Below are positions 6,420-15,527 of a stretch of DNA of 64,000 bases, piece by piece (position 1 is the stretch's first letter; the number at the start of each line of letters is the position of its first letter). Both the position numbers and the translations under genes were made by a program. Origin of the DNA: Micromonospora sp. WMMD961 (GTDB taxonomy: Bacteria; Actinomycetota; Actinomycetes; Mycobacteriales; Micromonosporaceae); assembly GCF_029626145.1 (NCBI RefSeq), contig NZ_JARUBJ010000002.1, forward strand, positions 3,569,501-3,633,500, written 5' to 3'. The notes under the pieces are model-generated. The model was not told where the DNA came from and made no database searches. It worked only from the letters and a program-made list of their open reading frames with translations.

Positions 6420-7928
6420 TCAGCCGCCGGCGAAGCTCACCTCGGTGCCGCACTTGGCGTTCTGGTTGAGGCAGGACTTCACCAGAGCACCCAGGCGGGC
6501 AGGCTCCCAGGCGTTCATGAAGTCACCGTGCATGGACGACGGCTTGCCGGAGGAGAGGCTGAGACCGTCACCGCCCAGCGACTGGTAGTTCACCATGAAG
6601 GACAGATCCGGCACGGCCACCGGGTACTTGCCGGTGCAGACCCCGTTCACCGGGTCGCCCATGTGTGACTTGTGGTCGGGCGAGTCGATGTTCTTGCCGT
6701 CCCAGCAGTCCTTGAACACGAGCTGGAAGATCAGGTTGCCGCCGGGGGCGCAGACCGGCCAGTTGCCGTCGGCGCTGCGGCCGATCTCGGCACTGCCGGC
6801 GCACCAGAACTGGTTGCTACCGGCGTTCTTCGGGGTGTCCACCTGCTTCTTCGCGTCACCCTCGACGACCCGCAGGCCCGGCGGGAACGGCTTGACGGTC
6901 GACGGGTCCTTGACCCGCGAGCCGTAGTAGACGCGGAAGCTCTTGACCGGCACGGCCTTGCCGTCCTTGCGCAGCTCCGGGACCCAGTAGGCGCTGTTGT
7001 CACCCGGGGCGTTGCAGTTGGTCGTCGCGGAGAGCAGCTTGTCCGTCGTGGTGAAGGCGTCGATCTTCGTACCGAAGAACGTGTGCATGTGCGAGGCGCC
7101 GGGCAGGCCGGGCACGACGATCGGGTCGTCCGGCGCGGAGTTGGCGACCTCGCAGTCGGTGTGGAACTCGGGGACCCGGGTGGTGCCCGGCGCCACCGGC
7201 TTCGGGGTGATCGCGTTGTACGCGGCCAGTTCCCTGTCCCACCGGGCCTGGTCGACGGGCACCCAGCCGCCGGCCGGCGCGCTCGGTGGCGCCGACACGG
7301 AGGCGGACGACGACGGGGTGGCGCTCGGGGTGACCGAGGCGCTCGGCGACGTGCTCGGCGTGGTCGAGGCGCTGGGCGAGGCGCCGGCCGCGGGGCCGAA
7401 CGTGAACCAGTTCAGGTTGACGAAGTCCGACGTCGAGGTGCTCTTCAGCACGGCGAAGACGGTCTGCGGGCCGGCGGGCACGCTCGACGCCTTCGCGGCG
7501 ACTGTCGTCCATTTCTGCCAGCCGCCGGTCTGGGCGATCGGGAAGCTGGCCAGCACCGCGCCGTCCTGTGCGCCGAGGCGCAGTTCGACGGTGCCACCGG
7601 CGGAGTTGTGCGAGGACACCCGGGCGGTCAGGTCGGCGCCGGTGATCGTCACGCCGTCGTACCGCAGCCAGTCGCCGTTGGCCAGCCAGCCGACGTTGCG
7701 GCCGCCGTCGGCGTCGCCGGTGCCCTCGGTCTGCGCACCGGACTGCGCCGCGAAGGCCTCCGCCTGGACCCGGCCCGGGACGGAGACCTCCTCGGCCTGG
7801 GCGCCGGCGATGTAGATGCCGCTGGCGGTCAACGCGGCGGCGACCGCGCCGGCCAGCGTGGGGCGGGTGATACGACGACGCTTGCGCGCCCGGTCCGGCG
7901 GTGCGACATGCGCGGGGGGAGTCCGCAT
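6420..7928 (-). CDS. Secreted CBM6-like and DUF1996 protein
   Basis: 502 aa. An N-terminal basic stretch (RARKRRRITR) precedes a hydrophobic export signal cut near GAQAEE. Residues of about 47-165 resemble a family 6 carbohydrate-binding module (VQAEAFAAQSGAQTEG, NVGWLANGDWLRYDGV). A Ser/Thr/Pro/Ala linker follows at about 170-215, then a DUF1996 domain to the end (EFHTDCEVANSAPDDPIVV, GASHMHTFFG, SAYWVPEL, FWCAGS). DUF1996 has no established activity, though it occurs with sugar-binding modules in fungi and actinomycetes. AAGGAAG 8 nt before ATG 7928 sets the start. A strong terminator follows. Confidence 0.85.
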   Translation of the reverse strand: MRTPPAHVAPPDRARKRRRITRPTLAGAVAAALTASGIYIAGAQAEEVSVPGRVQAEAFAAQSGAQTEGTGDADGGRNVGWLANGDWLRYDGVTITGADLTARVSSHNSAGGTVELRLGAQDGAVLASFPIAQTGGWQKWTTVAAKASSVPAGPQTVFAVLKSTSTSDFVNLNWFTFGPAAGASPSASTTPSTSPSASVTPSATPSSSASVSAPPSAPAGGWVPVDQARWDRELAAYNAITPKPVAPGTTRVPEFHTDCEVANSAPDDPIVVPGLPGASHMHTFFGTKIDAFTTTDKLLSATTNCNAPGDNSAYWVPELRKDGKAVPVKSFRVYYGSRVKDPSTVKPFPPGLRVVEGDAKKQVDTPKNAGSNQFWCAGSAEIGRSADGNWPVCAPGGNLIFQLVFKDCWDGKNIDSPDHKSHMGDPVNGVCTGKYPVAVPDLSFMVNYQSLGGDGLSLSSGKPSSMHGDFMNAWEPARLGALVKSCLNQNAKCGTEVSFAGG

Positions 7929-8416
7929 TACCAATTCTTCCTTTGGGTCGACGGCACAGCTGATGGCGAAAAGAAGTATGAGCGAGTTGGGGGATTCGCA
8001 TCAACTTGTGGGCGAAGAATTAAGGAGACCATTTCCGATGTGCCCTGGTGGACGGCCTGTCGGCGTCGAATAACAGTTTTTCGGGTGGCAATTCCTTAAG
8101 TTTCCGTTAAGCGTTCGGGGCGGATCGCTGAGCCTTCACCTGGTCTTACGTGCCTGACGTGGCCAGGTGCCGGCCCTGAGGGCGTCGGGCCGGCAGATGC
8201 CGGGAAACTGTGATTCTGTCGACTGCCGAATATCGGTAATGTGAGACCGGCGCAGCGGCAGCGGACGCTTTTCGCCTCTTATCGCAGCGGAGCGAAGACC
8301 ACACTGGTGGCCTCGGCGATGAGGGCGTCGTCGGCAGTGGAGTCCTTCTCGTCGCGGGTGGACGGCACGGCCACCACGATCGGGGCGCGGTCGGGCGGTT
8401 TCAGAGGTGCCCTCGG
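7929..8416. other. 488-bp space between the rph gene end and the CBM6-DUF1996 gene start
   Basis: No gene is supported here. The part next to the CBM6-DUF1996 gene (about 7940-8130) is clearly richer in A/T than its surroundings and holds small inverted motifs (CTTAA and TTAAG around 8097-8112), so it is the likely promoter and regulator-binding zone of that gene. A hairpin is found at 8168-8195. The part from 8250 to 8416 looks like ordinary GC-rich spacer next to the rph stop. Confidence 0.6.
8168..8195 (-). terminator. Stem-loop, possible terminator downstream of rph
   Basis: TGCCGGCCC (8168-8176) and GGGCCGGCA (8187-8195) form a perfect 9-bp stem with a 10-nt loop. It lies about 220 bp beyond the rph stop on the minus strand and upstream of the next minus-strand promoter region, so a terminator role is plausible but not certain. 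Confidence 0.5.
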
Positions 8417-11041
8417 TCAGGGCAGGATCTCGACGTACCCGTCGCTGCCGTGCACGCGGATCCGCTGCCCGTCGCGGATCAGCCGGGTGGCGTCGAGGAC
8501 GCTGACGACAGCCGGCAGGCCGTACTCCCGTGCGATCACCGCGCCGTGCGTCATCAACCCGCCGACCTCCGTCACCAGGCCGGCGATGCCGACGAACAGG
8601 GGCGTCCAGCTGGGGTCCGTGTGCGCCGTGACGAGGATGTCGCCCGCTTCGAGATCGGCCTGGGCCATGTCCAGGATGACGCGGGCGCGTCCTTCGACAG
8701 CCCCGGCTGACACCGGCACACCGACCAGAGCGCCCACCGGCACGTCGTCACGTCGGTAGGCCCCGGTGAGGACCTCGCCGTCCGAGGTCAGCACCCGGGG
8801 AGGCGTCAGTGCCTGGTACGACCGGAACGCGTCAGTGCGCTGCCGGATCAGGTCGTCGTCCAGCTGGTGCGAGCGCACGACCTCGTGGAACTCCTGGAAC
8901 GTCAGGTAGAAGACGTCCTCCCTCTCGGTGAGGACGCCGGCCCGCACGAGACGTTCGGCCTCGTCGAGCAGGGCCTGCTTGTAGACGAAGTAGCGGCTGA
9001 CGATGCCGTACTTCGGGTACTCCCGATAGCCGACGAAGGTCCGCACCCGGTCGATCATCCGCTCGGTCTCGTCGGCCTTCTGCTCCCGGTCCGGCAGCGC
9101 CCGCAGACGCGTCAGCACCTCCTGCGCCTTCTCGCGCGCCCGCTGCTGCCCCTGTTCGAAGCGCACCCTGGCGGCACCGGGCTCGAAGAGCCGGACGTTG
9201 TCGAGGATCACCGGCACGAGTGTGCTGGGGCGTTCGCTCCACCGTGGCCTGGTGATGTCGATCTCCCCGACGCAGCGCATGCCGTACCGGTCGAGGTACG
9301 CCTCGATGGCGGCACGCGCCTCCGCCCCGCCCGCGAGCTTCGGCAACTCGTCGAGGAAGTCGTCGTCCTCGACGCCGCGCAGGAACGCCACCACCTCCGG
9401 ATGCGGACGGATCGCATCGGCGACGTCCAGCAACGCCAGCCCCATCTCCGAGGTGATGTTGCCGGGGGCGGACAGGGTGAGGGTGTCCGCGGCGTTCTTC
9501 TCGCCCAGCCACTCGTACAGCCGGTCGTTGAGCCACCAGGTGGCCTCCATGCCGGCCATGATCGCCTGCATGCTCAGCGGCTCGGCGAGGATCCGCTTGT
9601 GGTCCTCGAAGGCCTCCAGCAGGAAGTCGAACAGCGCCGTGCCGGTCACCGTCGCGATGTCCCGCCGCAGGGCGGCGAGGGACGCCTCGTTGCGCTCGAC
9701 CAGCTCGGTCACGATGGCCGGGTCGGTCTCGATCGACGCGCCGCCGCTCGGCAGCCGGGCGGGACCACCGTCGCCCACGGGCGTCGTCGGCACGAAGTCC
9801 GGGCGGTCGAGGAGCGTCTGCAACGCGTCCCTCATCAGCGGATCGGACTTCCCGACCATCTCCAGGAATCCGGCGCGGCCCGGCGAGGCCAGCAGCCGGG
9901 TGGCGTCGACGAACAACCTACCGCCGGCCTCCAGCATCGGGGCCATGGCCGTCAACTGCCACATGGACAGCCCCAGCGGCCTCATGGCGTCGGTCATCAT
10001 CTGCTGGTGACCGACCGAGAGGTAGACGTGCTTCTCCTGGTCACCGGCCGGGGGTACGGGGAACAGCGTGGTGATCGGCCGGCTCTGCACGATCAGGAAG
10101 TCGTCGTCGGCCAGGCACCATTCGATGTCCTGCGGGCGGCCGAAGTGGGCCTCGATCCGTCGCCCGAGCCGCACCAGCCGCACGACCTGCTCCTCGGTCA
10201 ACGCCGGCTGCCCCTGCCGCTGCGGGTCGATCGCCACCTCCCGCGTACCGCCGCCCGACACGGCGACGACGGCACGCTGTTTGGCGGCCACCGCCCTGGT
10301 GACGACCTCGCCGTCGCGCACCGTGAAGACGTCAGGGTTCACCAGGCCGGACACCAGGGCCTCGCCGAGGCCGAAGCCGGCGTCCACGGTCGCGACCCTC
10401 CGGTCGCCCGAGACCGGGTCGGCAGTGAACAGGATGCCGGCCGCGTCCGGAAAGACCATCCGCTGTACGACGACAGCCATCTGCACCTTACGGTGGTCGA
10501 CGCCGTTGCGCAGTCGGTAGACGACGGCCCGCTCCGTGAACAGCGACGCCCAGCACCGGCTGACGTGCCGCAGGATCTCCGCCGGCCCCACGACGTTCAG
10601 GTAGGTGTCCTGCTGACCGGCGAAGGACGCCGTGGGGGAGTCCTCCGCCGTCGCGCTGGACCGTACGGCGTAGGCCGCCTCCTCGCTGAACTCCGCGAGC
10701 GCGCCGGTGATCGCTGCCGCCAGGTCGCCCGGGATCGGGGTCTCCTCGATGCTCCGGCGGATCTCCGCGCTGAGCGCGCCGACCGCCTCCCGGTCGTCCG
10801 GGCCGAGGCGGGAGAGTTGGTCGAGCAGCTCGTCGACCGACGGGGCCTGCGCCATGACCCGCCGGAAGGCGGCCGTCGTCACGCAGAACCCGGTCGGTAC
10901 GCGGACCCCGTCGATCCGCGACAGCACGCCCAGGTGCGCGGCCTTGCCCCCGACGGCCGCCACCTGCGTCTCGTCGACCTCCCGAAGGTCCACCAGCGTT
11001 GCGAGGTCGCTGCGGCCCTCGTCCATCGACAACACACCCAC
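8417..11041 (-). CDS. rph: Rifampin phosphotransferase
   Basis: 874-aa cytoplasmic enzyme of the PEP-synthase-like family that phosphorylates rifamycins using ATP, forming AMP and phosphate. An N-terminal ATP-grasp domain (about 15-330) starts with QVAAVGGKAAHLGVLSRI and contains YAVRSSATAEDSPTASFAGQ and the end motif DIEWCLADD. A central antibiotic-binding helical region follows. The C-terminal swivelling His domain (about 780-870) has GGLMTHGAVIAREYGLPAVV with the catalytic His. Length and order match the Rph family (about 860-870 aa). I chose GTG 11041 because a GGGGGG run lies 6-7 nt upstream; in-frame starts at 11035 and 11026 remain possible. The palindrome at 11098-11122 points to induction by rifamycins. 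Confidence 0.9.
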   Translation of the reverse strand: MGVLSMDEGRSDLATLVDLREVDETQVAAVGGKAAHLGVLSRIDGVRVPTGFCVTTAAFRRVMAQAPSVDELLDQLSRLGPDDREAVGALSAEIRRSIEETPIPGDLAAAITGALAEFSEEAAYAVRSSATAEDSPTASFAGQQDTYLNVVGPAEILRHVSRCWASLFTERAVVYRLRNGVDHRKVQMAVVVQRMVFPDAAGILFTADPVSGDRRVATVDAGFGLGEALVSGLVNPDVFTVRDGEVVTRAVAAKQRAVVAVSGGGTREVAIDPQRQGQPALTEEQVVRLVRLGRRIEAHFGRPQDIEWCLADDDFLIVQSRPITTLFPVPPAGDQEKHVYLSVGHQQMMTDAMRPLGLSMWQLTAMAPMLEAGGRLFVDATRLLASPGRAGFLEMVGKSDPLMRDALQTLLDRPDFVPTTPVGDGGPARLPSGGASIETDPAIVTELVERNEASLAALRRDIATVTGTALFDFLLEAFEDHKRILAEPLSMQAIMAGMEATWWLNDRLYEWLGEKNAADTLTLSAPGNITSEMGLALLDVADAIRPHPEVVAFLRGVEDDDFLDELPKLAGGAEARAAIEAYLDRYGMRCVGEIDITRPRWSERPSTLVPVILDNVRLFEPGAARVRFEQGQQRAREKAQEVLTRLRALPDREQKADETERMIDRVRTFVGYREYPKYGIVSRYFVYKQALLDEAERLVRAGVLTEREDVFYLTFQEFHEVVRSHQLDDDLIRQRTDAFRSYQALTPPRVLTSDGEVLTGAYRRDDVPVGALVGVPVSAGAVEGRARVILDMAQADLEAGDILVTAHTDPSWTPLFVGIAGLVTEVGGLMTHGAVIAREYGLPAVVSVLDATRLIRDGQRIRVHGSDGYVEILP

Positions 11042-11097
11042 GTCGTGCCCCCCGATACCTGGTTCGTGCTGGTCCGGCCGCCGATTCTGCGCCACGA

Positions 11098-11122
11098 CCG
11101 GGGTCTTGCGGCAAGCCCCCGG
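11098..11122 (-). promoter_or_regulatory. Rifamycin-associated element (RAE) palindrome upstream of rph
   Basis: A 25-bp inverted repeat centred on G11110, with a single mismatch (11104/11116), surrounds the core CTTGCGGCAAG with G-runs and C-runs on either side. It lies 57 nt before the rph start codon. Spacing, symmetry and core agree with the 19-bp RAE that is known to make rifamycin-inactivation genes of actinobacteria inducible. An AT-rich stretch at 11124-11141 next to it probably holds the promoter -10. Confidence 0.8.
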
Positions 11123-11419
11123 GTGCGATATACGTTAAAAGTGGCAGGGAGGGCTATCTCCTTGCCTTTACTTTTTGTCATCCCGGGCGGTGCGGTGGTC
11201 GGCCTTCAACGGCTCCCCGGCGTCCGGGTGACCGCTTCGCGCGTCGCTCAACAGCACATCGGCATGGCGGCCCAGCCGGAGCGGATGGCTGGCGCCTTTC
11301 GCGGCGCCCGCAGCCCATCGTGAGTCAGGACTGGGCTTGATCTACTCGTCCAGGCCGTGTGCCGGGCCACCGGCGAGACCCCGCCCGTCGTCCAGGTCGT
11401 CGACACTCCGACCGGCTGA
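11123..11419. other. Spacer between rph promoter region and DUF4396-like gene
   Basis: Only the AT-rich promoter stretch at about 11124-11180 stands out here. The rest is GC-rich spacer in which I see no supported gene, repeat or hairpin. Confidence 0.5.
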
Positions 11420-12100
11420 CTACGCTGCTCGACCGGCCCGTCGATCGAGCTGCCAGGAGGCGGCCGGCCACGCCGCGATGAAGCCGGCAATCAGCCCGAT
11501 CTGGCCGGCGAACCAGAAGACCGGGCTGTCCGGCCGCAGGGACGGCTCGGGAAAGACGACGTGGTGCGCGAGCGTCAGCCACGCGAACAGGGCCAGCTCG
11601 AAGGCGGTGATGGTCACCAGTTCGACCTTGATGACGGTGGTAATCGCGTGCCAGATCTGCGCGACGCTGCGACCGGGTTCGCCGACGTACCGGAAGAGGA
11701 CGGCGATCGCCACAGCCGCCAGGTAGTCGCCGGCGTAGTCGAACCACAACGTGCCCTGGGCCGAGTCGTCTTTGAGGGCGTACAGGGCGACCTCGGCGAC
11801 GACGAAGCCCAGCGCGCAGTGCGCGCCACAGCGGGACACATAGGTGACCATGACGCCCCGCCGAGGCCGACGCTCGGCGTTGCGCCGTCGCCGTGCGGAC
11901 GCCTCGGGTCTGCCCCAGTTCCAGTAGAGCCGGACGGCCGCCGGGCCGATGTAGAGGACGGTCACCAGCCAAACGATCTCCATCACCCGGACGGGCTGGC
12001 GGTGCCCGCGTAGATAGGTGTCGGCGACCACGATCGCGAAGCTGACGAACCCCGCCGCGAGCGCGGCCCAGGACAGCGCCAACAGCCAGGTTGGTTGCAT
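11420..12100 (-). CDS. DUF4396-like integral membrane protein
   Basis: 226 aa with about six membrane segments (for example QPTWLLALSWAALAAGFVSF, VMEIVWLVTVLYIGPAAVRL, FVVAEVALYALKD, YLAAVAIAVLFRYVG). The motif SRCGAHCALGFVVAE in the middle resembles the cysteine signature of DUF4396, which usually reads CGAGCxLGD; here Gly is His and Asp is Phe, so a metal or sulfur role tied to that motif may be altered. The C-terminal half (WHAITTVIKVELVTITAFEL) also fits the family. ATG 12100 has AAAGGGG upstream and was chosen over longer starts that lack a signal. Substrate unknown. Confidence 0.72.
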   Translation of the reverse strand: MQPTWLLALSWAALAAGFVSFAIVVADTYLRGHRQPVRVMEIVWLVTVLYIGPAAVRLYWNWGRPEASARRRRNAERRPRRGVMVTYVSRCGAHCALGFVVAEVALYALKDDSAQGTLWFDYAGDYLAAVAIAVLFRYVGEPGRSVAQIWHAITTVIKVELVTITAFELALFAWLTLAHHVVFPEPSLRPDSPVFWFAGQIGLIAGFIAAWPAASWQLDRRAGRAA

Positions 12101-12243
12101 CCTCGCCCCTTTCGCAGCTGGGCACCGACCCGCCGCCCGCAGCCGAACGTGCCGGACCACCGAGGACACCTCGGAGTTTGTCACGGCGTACTCGCCCCCA
12201 GGGCGGAAAAGGCGCAGGCGAGGCTGAAGCACACCATGCTCAC

Positions 12244-12271
12244 CTGAGCCCTGAGCCCTGAGCCCTGAGCC
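12244..12271 (+). repeat. Four tandem copies of the heptamer CTGAGCC
   Basis: CTGAGCC is repeated four times without a break in the space between the divergent DUF4396-like gene and the 329-aa protein gene (12101-12417). Apart from this array and a short GCCGCCT/AGGCGGGGC fold right after it, the 317-bp space shows nothing I can support as a gene; it should carry both divergent promoters. Confidence 0.9.
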
Positions 12272-12417
12272 GCCTCCAGGCGGGGCAGACGGTCCCCAGG
12301 CTGGAAGACGGTGGACGGAATCCCGACGTTGCGCGCGCTACACCCCTCCGATGGGCCAGCCTGGTAGTCGACTCGCCACTGCGGGTGACCGTACACAAGG
12401 GACTGTGGAGGTTCGGC

Positions 12418-13407
12418 ATGCTGTTCATCGCCGAGGACAAGACGACGTACCCCGATGGTCAGATCCCCAACCTGGAGGACGACGGCAAGGCCTACGCCGA
12501 GATCGTCGGGCGGATCCAGCCGCTGCTGCCGAAGGACTTCGAGGAGGAGGCGCTCGGGCAGTTGGTCACCTGGTCGGCGACGAAGTTCGGCGACGACAAG
12601 CGCTTCGACACCTGGGTCGACGCCGTCACGGCCGCTACCGACTATGCCCGAACGGGGTTCACCAGCGGCCCTGACCAGCGGCAGCGGGACCTGGCCCTGG
12701 ACACCGCCGATCGGGACAAGCTCGGGGTGGCGTTGCTGAGCACCGGGCGGACCGACGACAAGCAGCTGCGACTGCGCGACAAGAGCCGCAGGTGGGCCAA
12801 CTGCGGCCTGGCCGCGTTCCAGATCCGCGAGCAGTTGAGCGCCAAGGGCGGCGACCTCGTCGGCCAGCCGGCGGAGACCTTGCGGGCAGGTGACGGCGAC
12901 AAGCTCAGGAAGGCCCTGCTCGCCAAGCCCGCCAGCGCGGAGACCGTCCTGCTGTTGGACTGTCAGTTCCCCCAGGTGCACAACTTCATCATCGAGGTGC
13001 ACCACGACGGGTCGCGCTATCTCGCCCAGGGCTACCAGGGCGCGTACTTCGCCCACTGGTGGCTCGGGTTGGACGAGAGCTACGCCGGCACAGCCAACGC
13101 GGACATCCTCGCGCTGCGCGACCGATACGGGCGGGGCCGCCCGATCAGCCCCGAGGACTACGCGAGCTTGGTCGACGGCCTGGTCACGGCGATCTCCTCC
13201 ACCTGGCCGGAGGTCGCGGGGCAGTGGCGGAGGCTGCCCTTCAACCCGGACCGGCAGGAGGTGGACGGCATCAAGGGGCGCTCCGGCTCGCCGACCTTCC
13301 TGGTGGAGGTGTTCGAGGTGCGCAAGCCGGCGGTGGCTCGCACGGCCCTCGGCGGCGGCAACGGGTCGCTCAGCGAACTGGCGACCCGGGGGCTGTCCGC
13401 CGACTGA
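12418..13407 (+). CDS. Unrecognised soluble protein, 329 aa
   Basis: The protein begins MLFIAEDKTTYPDGQIPNLE. It has no membrane segment or signal peptide and its composition is even and charged, so it is likely cytoplasmic. Marked features are SRRWANCGLAAFQIREQLSA (about 120-140), the central hydrophobic block LLLDCQFPQVHNFIIEVHHD (about 178-197), and YQGAYFAHWWLG just after it. I do not recognise a family. ATG 12418 was chosen because GGAGG lies 6 nt upstream; the frame is open further back to 12385. It converges on the debranching-enzyme gene with a shared terminator. Confidence 0.7.
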   Translation: MLFIAEDKTTYPDGQIPNLEDDGKAYAEIVGRIQPLLPKDFEEEALGQLVTWSATKFGDDKRFDTWVDAVTAATDYARTGFTSGPDQRQRDLALDTADRDKLGVALLSTGRTDDKQLRLRDKSRRWANCGLAAFQIREQLSAKGGDLVGQPAETLRAGDGDKLRKALLAKPASAETVLLLDCQFPQVHNFIIEVHHDGSRYLAQGYQGAYFAHWWLGLDESYAGTANADILALRDRYGRGRPISPEDYASLVDGLVTAISSTWPEVAGQWRRLPFNPDRQEVDGIKGRSGSPTFLVEVFEVRKPAVARTALGGGNGSLSELATRGLSAD

Positions 13408-13421
13408 CCGGAGCGGGACCG

Positions 13422-13452
13422 GGGCGCGACCGGAGGTTTCCCGGTTGCGCCC
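13422..13452. terminator. Bidirectional terminator between convergent genes
   Basis: GGGCGCGACCGG (13422-13433) pairs with CCGGTTGCGCCC (13441-13452), 12 bp with one G-T wobble and a 7-nt loop. It lies 14 bp from each of the two convergent stop codons. Confidence 0.85.
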
Positions 13453-13466
13453 GTCCGCTGTCGTCC

Positions 13467-15524
13467 CTACGGCTCGGGGTGGTCGGGGCGGTGGCGGGCG
13501 AAGGCGTCGGCCTTACCCCAACGGCCGGGAACGTCCATCAGCGCCATCCGCCCGAAGGCGGACGGTAGCGCGGGGTCCAGCGCCAGGTGGTCCTCGTGCG
13601 GGTCGAGGCCGAGCATGGTGCGGATGAGCAGCATGCACGCTCCGCTGGACCACGCCTGCGGGCTACCGGCGGTCGGATACCGGACCGGGTAGCGGGTCGT
13701 GGCGCGGTCGAACCCGCCGAACGCCTCAGGCAGCCGACCCTGGAAGTAGGTGGCCGCGGAGAGGATGCTCTCGGCGATGCGGCCCGCCTCACTGGCGAAG
13801 CCGTACCGGCGCAGACCCCAGGCGATGAACGAGTTGTCGAACGGCCAGACCGTGCCGTTGTGGTAGCCGAGCGGGTTGTAACGGCGCTGCCCCTCGGCGA
13901 AGGTGCGCACCCCCCAACCGGAGAAGAGCGCCGGACCCATCAGGTGCTCGACGATTCTCGGGGCCCGCTCCGGCGGCACGATGCCACTCCACAGCAGATG
14001 CCCGATGTTGGAGGACAGACTGTCGACCGGAGTGCCGTCGTGGTCGAGCGCGAGGGCGTAGAAGCCGGCGTCCTCAAGCCAGAAGTCCCGGTTGAAGCGG
14101 TCGTACAGGGCCGCCGCCCCCTGCTCCAGCCGCTCGGCGAAGGCGAGGTCACCCCAGACGGTACGCGCCAGCCGCGCAGCTCGGATCTTGGCGTCGTAGG
14201 CGTACCCCTGCGTCTCGCAGGTGGCCCTGGGAAAGCCCGGCAACCGTCCGTCGGCGTAGGAGATGCTGTCCCAGGAGTCCTTCCAGCACTGGTTGTCCAG
14301 GCCGGTGGCGCGGTTGCGCCGCTGGTACCAGATGTAGCCGGTGGAGGTCAGGTCCGCGTACTCGTCGATCCAGGTCAGGGCGGCCCGGGCCTCCTGCTCC
14401 AGCTCCAGCACCAGTGCGGTGTCGCCGCTCCACCGCTCGTACTCGTCGAGCAGCACCACGAACAGCGGCGAGGCGTCCACCGTGCCGTAGTACGGGGAGT
14501 GTGGCTGCTCCTCGAACGCCGCCGACTCGCCGTAGCGCAGCTCGTGCAGGATCCGGCCCGGGTCCTCCTCCAGCACGTCGTCGCGCCGAGCGCCCTGCAA
14601 CGACGCCAGGATCCGCAACGTCGGTGGAGCCAACGACGGTGTCACGGGCAGGGTCTGCAAGCAGGTCAGCAAGCTGTCGCGGCCGAACAGGGTCATGAAC
14701 CACGGCAACCCGGCCGCGGGTACGGTCGCGCCGCCCAACGAGAGCGGGGCGAAGCGCAGCGCGGCCAGGTCCACCAGGCTGCGGGCGTACACCTGTTGGA
14801 GGGCGACGCTGTCGGTGTCCAGCGTCGGGGCCGCCGCGACCCAGGCCTGCAGGCTGGCGGGCAGGGTGGAGTCGTCCGGGCGCTGGGCCCGCAGGGCGGA
14901 GCGCAGGTCGACGCCGTCCGGGCGCAGCGCCCGCATCGCCGCCTGCAGGCGCGTCGACCACTGCTCTCCGGGGCCCAGGTGGACCGTGAACCGGAGGCCG
15001 TCGGGGTCGTACTCGGCGGGTTCGGTGGCCGACACGACCACCTCGCGGCGGTAGGTGAAGCGGCGGTAACCCAGGCGCAGCTCGTCCGGGCCGACCTCGG
15101 TGTAGTACGTGCCGGCCTTGTCACTGACGTCGAACTTGATTTCGAAGATGTCGGCGAAGTCGGCAGCCACCTCCAGGCGGATGTCGAGCTCCATCTCCCG
15201 CTCGCCGTAGTTGAAGATCGTCAACGACTCGGTGAGGTCCGGGCCGATCCGCCTACGCCGAATCGCGGACACGTCGGCCTGCACGTAGTCGACCGCCTGG
15301 CCCGGCACCACGAAGAACGTGACCTCGTAGTACTGGCTGTCGTCCACCGACAGCGCGGTCATGCACTCGCCGTTCACGAAGAGCATCCAGCGGGACAGGA
15401 AGCGGGTGTCGGCGGCGAACAGCCCGACCGGGGTGGCGGGGGACGACTCCACATCGCCACTCGCGTCGGACACCATGAAGGTGTTCCCGTCGATGCACGC
15501 CACGGTGCCGTGGATGTCCTGCAT
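13467..15524 (-). CDS. Amylo-alpha-1,6-glucosidase / glycogen-debranching-type enzyme
   Basis: 685 aa. The N-terminal beta-rich domain (about 1-220; TVACIDGNTFMVSDASGDVE, PVGLFAADTRFLSRWML) is the GDE_N type. The remainder is a six-hairpin (alpha/alpha) catalytic domain with GLPWFMTLFGRDSLLTCLQ (about 278), NQCWKDSWDSISYADG and WPFDNSFIAWGLRRYG. Family members hydrolyse alpha-1,6 or related glycosidic bonds in glycogen and trehalose metabolism; no signal peptide is seen, so it should act in the cytoplasm. The ATG lies 3 bp after the stop of the SCP2 gene, so the two are translated from one mRNA that starts at the SigB-type promoter at 15918-15943. Confidence 0.85.
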   Translation of the reverse strand: MQDIHGTVACIDGNTFMVSDASGDVESSPATPVGLFAADTRFLSRWMLFVNGECMTALSVDDSQYYEVTFFVVPGQAVDYVQADVSAIRRRRIGPDLTESLTIFNYGEREMELDIRLEVAADFADIFEIKFDVSDKAGTYYTEVGPDELRLGYRRFTYRREVVVSATEPAEYDPDGLRFTVHLGPGEQWSTRLQAAMRALRPDGVDLRSALRAQRPDDSTLPASLQAWVAAAPTLDTDSVALQQVYARSLVDLAALRFAPLSLGGATVPAAGLPWFMTLFGRDSLLTCLQTLPVTPSLAPPTLRILASLQGARRDDVLEEDPGRILHELRYGESAAFEEQPHSPYYGTVDASPLFVVLLDEYERWSGDTALVLELEQEARAALTWIDEYADLTSTGYIWYQRRNRATGLDNQCWKDSWDSISYADGRLPGFPRATCETQGYAYDAKIRAARLARTVWGDLAFAERLEQGAAALYDRFNRDFWLEDAGFYALALDHDGTPVDSLSSNIGHLLWSGIVPPERAPRIVEHLMGPALFSGWGVRTFAEGQRRYNPLGYHNGTVWPFDNSFIAWGLRRYGFASEAGRIAESILSAATYFQGRLPEAFGGFDRATTRYPVRYPTAGSPQAWSSGACMLLIRTMLGLDPHEDHLALDPALPSAFGRMALMDVPGRWGKADAFARHRPDHPEP

Positions 15525-15527
15525 CGG

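Noticed and set aside
6672..8099. Plus-strand open frame of 475 codons opposite the CBM6-DUF1996 gene
   Set aside because: Runs through the antisense of the Ser/Thr/Pro linker and the promoter of a clearly recognised gene and shows no domain.
8138..8160. DasR operator upstream of the CBM6-DUF1996 gene
   Set aside because: Only the half-site TGGTCT is present; the second half needed for the palindrome is missing.
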